From Sulfitobacter sp. (GTDB taxonomy: Bacteria; Pseudomonadota; Alphaproteobacteria; Rhodobacterales; Rhodobacteraceae), in contig JAPKCR010000050.1 in NCBI GenBank assembly GCA_026421135.1, positions 1 through 9,139 on the forward strand: a stretch of 9,139 nt of DNA. The letters run 5' to 3'. The notes under the pieces were generated by a model, which saw only the letters and a list, made by a program, of their open reading frames with translations, searched no databases and was not told where the DNA came from. The position numbers were made by a program, and so were the translations under genes. This document shows, in pieces, positions 6,939 to 9,139 of the stretch (position 1 is its first letter; every line of letters starts with the position of its first letter).

Positions 6939-7337
6939 TTAACGGTTCGGCAGACGCAAATCTGCACAAAACGTCAACGCGTGATCAACTGATAACCTTG
7001 CACCCTTGCGACTTAGAGACGTGCCCACAATAAATACGTCAGATGGCGTCAGACCGCTGGGATCAAGTGTAAAGGACACCGCGTTCGGCCTGCCTAACCC
7101 ACGGACGCGCGGTTCGCTCACGTAAATATCCTGATAGCCACGCGCGCCAAGCTTTTCACGCGCATAGTCAGCAGCGGCGCACCACGTACCACGCGCGCCG
7201 TGACCTGTTTCACCTTCGATCCGCACGCCATTTTCCAATGGTGTAAAGGTAAGCCTGTTGCGCTGCGTATAGCCTTGCGCCATCAAAGGTTCCGAAATCA
7301 ATGCGGCCAAAAGGGCCCCTATAAAATACCGTTTCAT
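6939..7337 (-). CDS. Secreted protein of unknown function, two conserved Cys (paralogue B)
   Basis: 132 residues from ATG 7337. Signal peptide: Lys2-Arg3, hydrophobic 4-13, likely cleavage LMA|QG after residue 20. The mature part has RGTWCAAADYA (49-59, Cys53), IYVSEPRVRGLGR (71-83), VSFTLDPSGLTP (87-98) and SVDHALTFCADL (116-127, Cys124). The same blocks occur in the upstream neighbour, so the two are paralogues. The only two cysteines of the mature chain are at matching places and probably form a periplasmic disulfide (inference). I do not recognise a named family or function; similar small proteins are, as far as I recall, common in Rhodobacterales. The start at 7337 is preferred over ATG 7349 because GGAGGA fits it and a normal signal peptide results. 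It is 15 bases after the paralogue's stop, so the two form an operon. Confidence 0.8.
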   Translation of the reverse strand: MKRYFIGALLAALISEPLMAQGYTQRNRLTFTPLENGVRIEGETGHGARGTWCAAADYAREKLGARGYQDIYVSEPRVRGLGRPNAVSFTLDPSGLTPSDVFIVGTSLSRKGARLSVDHALTFCADLRLPNR

Positions 7338-7341
7338 CACA

Positions 7342-7347
7342 TCCTCC
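7342..7347 (-). promoter_or_regulatory. Ribosome binding site setting the start of paralogue B at 7337
   Basis: GGAGGA on the - strand lies 4 bases before ATG 7337. It overlaps the in-frame ATG at 7349-7347 by one base, which argues against that earlier codon being the start. Confidence 0.7.
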
Positions 7348-7352
7348 ATGGG

Positions 7353-7763
7353 CTAAAGCCCGTTCAACTCAATGATGTAATCTCTGCAAAATTGAATTGC
7401 ATGACCTGCCGTAAGGCCAATGCTTTGCTGATCAACATCGACAGTAACAGATTTTCGTGGTGGCGAAGGAAGATCGTTAGGATCAAATGTAAACACTACA
7501 CTGGTGCGGCCGACGCCGCTAACCGACGGGCCGCGCGGGCTTTTGATATACATCCGCGAAGAGTTCGGAGCCCCCACTTCGTACAGCGCATAGCTTGCCG
7601 CTGCACACCATATGCCACGTGGGCCTTCGCCGTATTTTTCGATCACCTCAAAGCTTGATCCAGCCAAAGCAATCACATCCAAACCGTTGACTGCCTCATA
7701 GTTTCGCGCGCTGGCCGCAAAGGGGATCGTTGCAGTAATCGCTGCAGCGAGAATTATACGCAT
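7353..7763 (-). CDS. Secreted protein of unknown function, two conserved Cys (paralogue A)
   Basis: 136 residues from ATG 7763. Signal peptide: Arg2, hydrophobic 3-16, cleavage ASA|RN after residue 19. The mature part has GPRGIWCAAASYAL (47-60, Cys53), MYIKSPRGPSVSGVGR (71-86), VVFTFDPNDLPSP (89-101) and AGHAIQFCRDY (119-129, Cys126). It aligns with paralogue B along its whole mature length: RG-x-WCAAA-x-YA, GA, YV/YI-x2-PR, GR, V-x-FT-x-DP-x2-L and H-A-x2-FC-x-D. Cys53 has the same number in both. Likely periplasmic with a single disulfide (inference). The function is not recognised. ATG 7763 is chosen over ATG 7793 because of the AAGGAG at 8 bases and the clean signal peptide. It is separated from rpoD by that gene's terminator, so it needs its own promoter. 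Confidence 0.8.
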   Translation of the reverse strand: MRIILAAAITATIPFAASARNYEAVNGLDVIALAGSSFEVIEKYGEGPRGIWCAAASYALYEVGAPNSSRMYIKSPRGPSVSGVGRTSVVFTFDPNDLPSPPRKSVTVDVDQQSIGLTAGHAIQFCRDYIIELNGL

Positions 7764-7771
7764 GTCGAATA

Positions 7772-7777
7772 CTCCTT
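7772..7777 (-). promoter_or_regulatory. Ribosome binding site setting the start of paralogue A at 7763
   Basis: AAGGAG on the - strand lies 8 bases before ATG 7763. The earlier in-frame ATG at 7793 would add ten residues before the signal peptide and has no such site. Confidence 0.75.
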
Positions 7778-7784
7778 TTTGTAG

Positions 7785-7803
7785 CCTATCCATCTAAGAT
7801 AGG
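7785..7803. repeat. 19-base inverted repeat over the -10 and start region of the A/B operon
   Basis: CCTATC (7785-7790) and GATAGG (7798-7803) are perfect 6-base arms with a 7-base centre. It covers the candidate -10 and the predicted transcription start, where a repressor site would act. No known regulator motif is recognised. Confidence 0.35.
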
Positions 7804-7824
7804 TACGCATTGCCAATCGCCCAA
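7796..7824 (-). promoter_or_regulatory. Candidate promoter of the secreted A/B pair
   Basis: On the - strand, TTGGGC (7824-7819; 3/6), a 17-base spacer and TATCTT (7801-7796; 4/6). It would give a leader of about 26 bases before ATG 7763. A promoter is needed here because the rpoD terminator lies just upstream, but the sequence match is modest. Confidence 0.3.
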
Positions 7825-7872
7825 TCACAGCTAAGTGACTAACGCTTTGTCAGCCGGTCCGGGATGCTTGTG

Positions 7873-7908
7873 AAAACAGAAAAGGGGCGGAGTAATTACT
7901 CCGCCCCT
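7873..7908 (-). terminator. Intrinsic terminator of rpoD
   Basis: AGGGGCGGAGTAA (7883-7895) and TTACTCCGCCCCT (7896-7908) are perfect reverse complements. On the - strand the stem is followed by a T-rich tract, TTTCTGTTTT (7882-7873). It starts 26 bases after the rpoD stop. Confidence 0.9.
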
Positions 7909-7933
7909 CATCCCAAAAACAGTTGTTTCTGGC

Positions 7934-9139
7934 TTACTGATCCAGGAAAGACCGCAGCTTGCGCGACCGGCTTGGGTGCTTGAGCTTGCGCAGTGCCTTG
8001 GCTTCGATCTGGCGAATACGTTCGCGCGTAACGCTGAACTGCTGGCCGACTTCTTCCAATGTGTGGTCGGTGTTCATGCCGATGCCAAAGCGCATCCGCA
8101 AAACACGTTCCTCGCGCGGGGTAAGCGATGCCAGAACCCGCGTGGTGGTTTCTTTGAGGTTTTCCTGAATAGCGCTGTCCAAGGGCAGCACGGCATTCTT
8201 GTCCTCGATGAAATCGCCCAGTTGGCTGTCTTCTTCGTCGCCAATCGGTGTTTCCAACGAAATGGGTTCTTTGGCGATCTTCATCACCTTGCGAACTTTT
8301 TCCAAAGGCATCTGCAGCTTTTCTGCCAATTCCTCGGGTGTCGGTTCGCGACCAATTTCGTGCAGCATCTGGCGACCAGTACGGACCAGTTTGTTGATCG
8401 TTTCGATCATGTGCACAGGAATACGGATGGTCCGCGCCTGATCCGCAATAGACCGCGTGATCGCCTGACGGATCCACCATGTCGCATAGGTACTGAACTT
8501 GTACCCGCGACGGTATTCAAATTTGTCCACGGCCTTCATCAGACCGATGTTACCTTCTTGAATGAGATCAAGGAATTGCAGGCCACGGTTCGTGTATTTT
8601 TTCGCAATCGAGATAACCAAACGCAGGTTTGCCTCGACCATTTCTTTCTTGGCCTGACGGGCTTCTTTTTCGCCCTTCTGAACCTGCTGCACAATGCGGC
8701 GGAATTCGGAGATATCAAGACCGACATACTGACCGACCTGTGCCATGTCAGAGCGCAGCTCGTCTACTTTGTCGGAAGAGCGTTCGATGAACATCTGCCA
8801 GCCGCGACCGGACTTCTCGGCCATCCGCTCCATCCAGTTAGGATCAAGTTCGTAGCCGCGATAGTTGTCAACGAATTCCTTGCGGTTGATCCGCGCCTGG
8901 TCAGCCAGTTTCACCATCGCGCTGTCGATCTGCATAATACGGCGGTTAATGCCATAAAGCTGGTCAATCAAGGCTTCGATACGGTTGTTGTGCAGATGCA
9001 GTTCGTTCACCAGCAAAACGATTTCAGACCGTACCATCTGGTACTCTTCTTCGTCCTTTTTCGAGAACGTGCCGTCTTCGTTCAACGGTGCAGAAATACG
9101 GCTGTCCTGAATTTCGCTAAGCCGAACATAGTCATTGGC
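7934..9139 (-). CDS. rpoD: RNA polymerase primary sigma factor RpoD (sigma-70), 5' partial
   Basis: The - strand frame is open to the right edge; 401 codons and a TAA stop are visible, so the start and region 1.1 are outside. Visible residues (1 = codon at 9139): part of the non-conserved insert to about 150, region 2 at about 168-240 with [14 protein letters not shown] (184-197) and region 2.4 [17 protein letters not shown] (218-234), which reads the -10 element. Region 3 follows to about 320, then region 4 with [15 protein letters not shown] (340-354) and the 4.2 helix-turn-helix [20 protein letters not shown] (360-379), which reads the -35. Known: the housekeeping sigma factor directing core RNA polymerase. 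It commonly follows dnaG, which would lie to the right. No anomalies in the conserved regions. An internal TTG at 9085 is not the start. Confidence 0.98.
   Translation of the reverse strand, partial: ANDYVRLSEIQDSRISAPLNEDGTFSKKDEEEYQMVRSEIVLLVNELHLHNNRIEALIDQLYGINRRIMQIDSAMVKLADQARINRKEFVDNYRGYELDPNWMERMAEKSGRGWQMFIERSSDKVDELRSDMAQVGQYVGLDISEFRRIVQQVQKGEKEARQAKKEMVEANLRLVISIAKKYTNRGLQFLDLIQEGNIGLMKAVDKFEYRRGYKFSTYATWWIRQAITRSIADQARTIRIPVHMIETINKLVRTGRQMLHEIGREPTPEELAEKLQMPLEKVRKVMKIAKEPISLETPIGDEEDSQLGDFIEDKNAVLPLDSAIQENLKETTTRVLASLTPREERVLRMRFGIGMNTDHTLEEVGQQFSVTRERIRQIEAKALRKLKHPSRSRKLRSFLDQ

Noticed and set aside
7200..7658. Open frame of 152 codons on the + strand across the secreted pair
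   Set aside because: The opposite strand carries two signal peptides, two ribosome binding sites and conserved paralogous motifs; this frame has none of these.
1..9139. tRNA or rRNA genes, CRISPR arrays, insertion sequences, attachment sites, phage genes
   Set aside because: All gaps are under 200 bases and none has cloverleaf features, spaced repeats or transposase-like coding.

Overview
The window looks like an alphaproteobacterial chromosome, most likely Rhodobacterales (Roseobacter or a relative). This rests on protein-level recognition of RpoD, NrdR, RibD and Kps-type capsule proteins, moderate-to-high GC, frequent GTG starts, and a pair of small secreted proteins of a kind I associate with that order. 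Genus and species cannot be fixed from the sequence alone. No tRNA, rRNA, CRISPR array, insertion sequence or phage gene was seen. Every intergenic gap is shorter than 200 bases.

Left block (1-4001, + strand): the end of a Kps-type (ABC-transporter-dependent) capsule locus. It holds a KpsS-like Kdo-transferase-family protein whose 5' end is outside the window, a Wza/KpsD-like outer-membrane export lipoprotein, and a full-length KpsC-like protein made of two related glycosyltransferase modules. In the known system KpsC and KpsS build the poly-Kdo linker on a lipid acceptor and the OM lipoprotein exports the finished chain; the ABC transporter and periplasmic adaptor genes are not in the window. 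A strong hairpin followed by a T-run lies inside the first codons of the longest kpsC frame. It suggests either a terminator/attenuator between the exporter and kpsC or a mis-set kpsC start.

Middle block (4010-5616, - strand): nrdR (ribonucleotide reductase repressor) and ribD (bifunctional riboflavin enzyme), joined by a 4-base GTGA overlap and converging on kpsC across a small GC hairpin. Divergent from nrdR is a short-chain dehydrogenase/reductase (+ strand). The space between them holds a weak nrdR promoter candidate and two adjacent inverted repeats. The SDR start is reassigned here to GTG 5812.

Right block (6480-9139, - strand): rpoD (C-terminal 401 residues visible) ends at a textbook intrinsic terminator. 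Then come two tandem, paralogous, secreted proteins of unknown function with two conserved cysteines, and then a YjbQ/UPF0047 protein that converges on the SDR so tightly that the two stop codons share one CTAG. A 25-base dyad sits exactly at the yjbQ start.

Most of the window is ordinary housekeeping and capsule biosynthesis. The least explained items are the secreted two-Cys pair, the terminator-like hairpin in the kpsC 5' end, and the dyads at 5706-5761 and 6896-6920.
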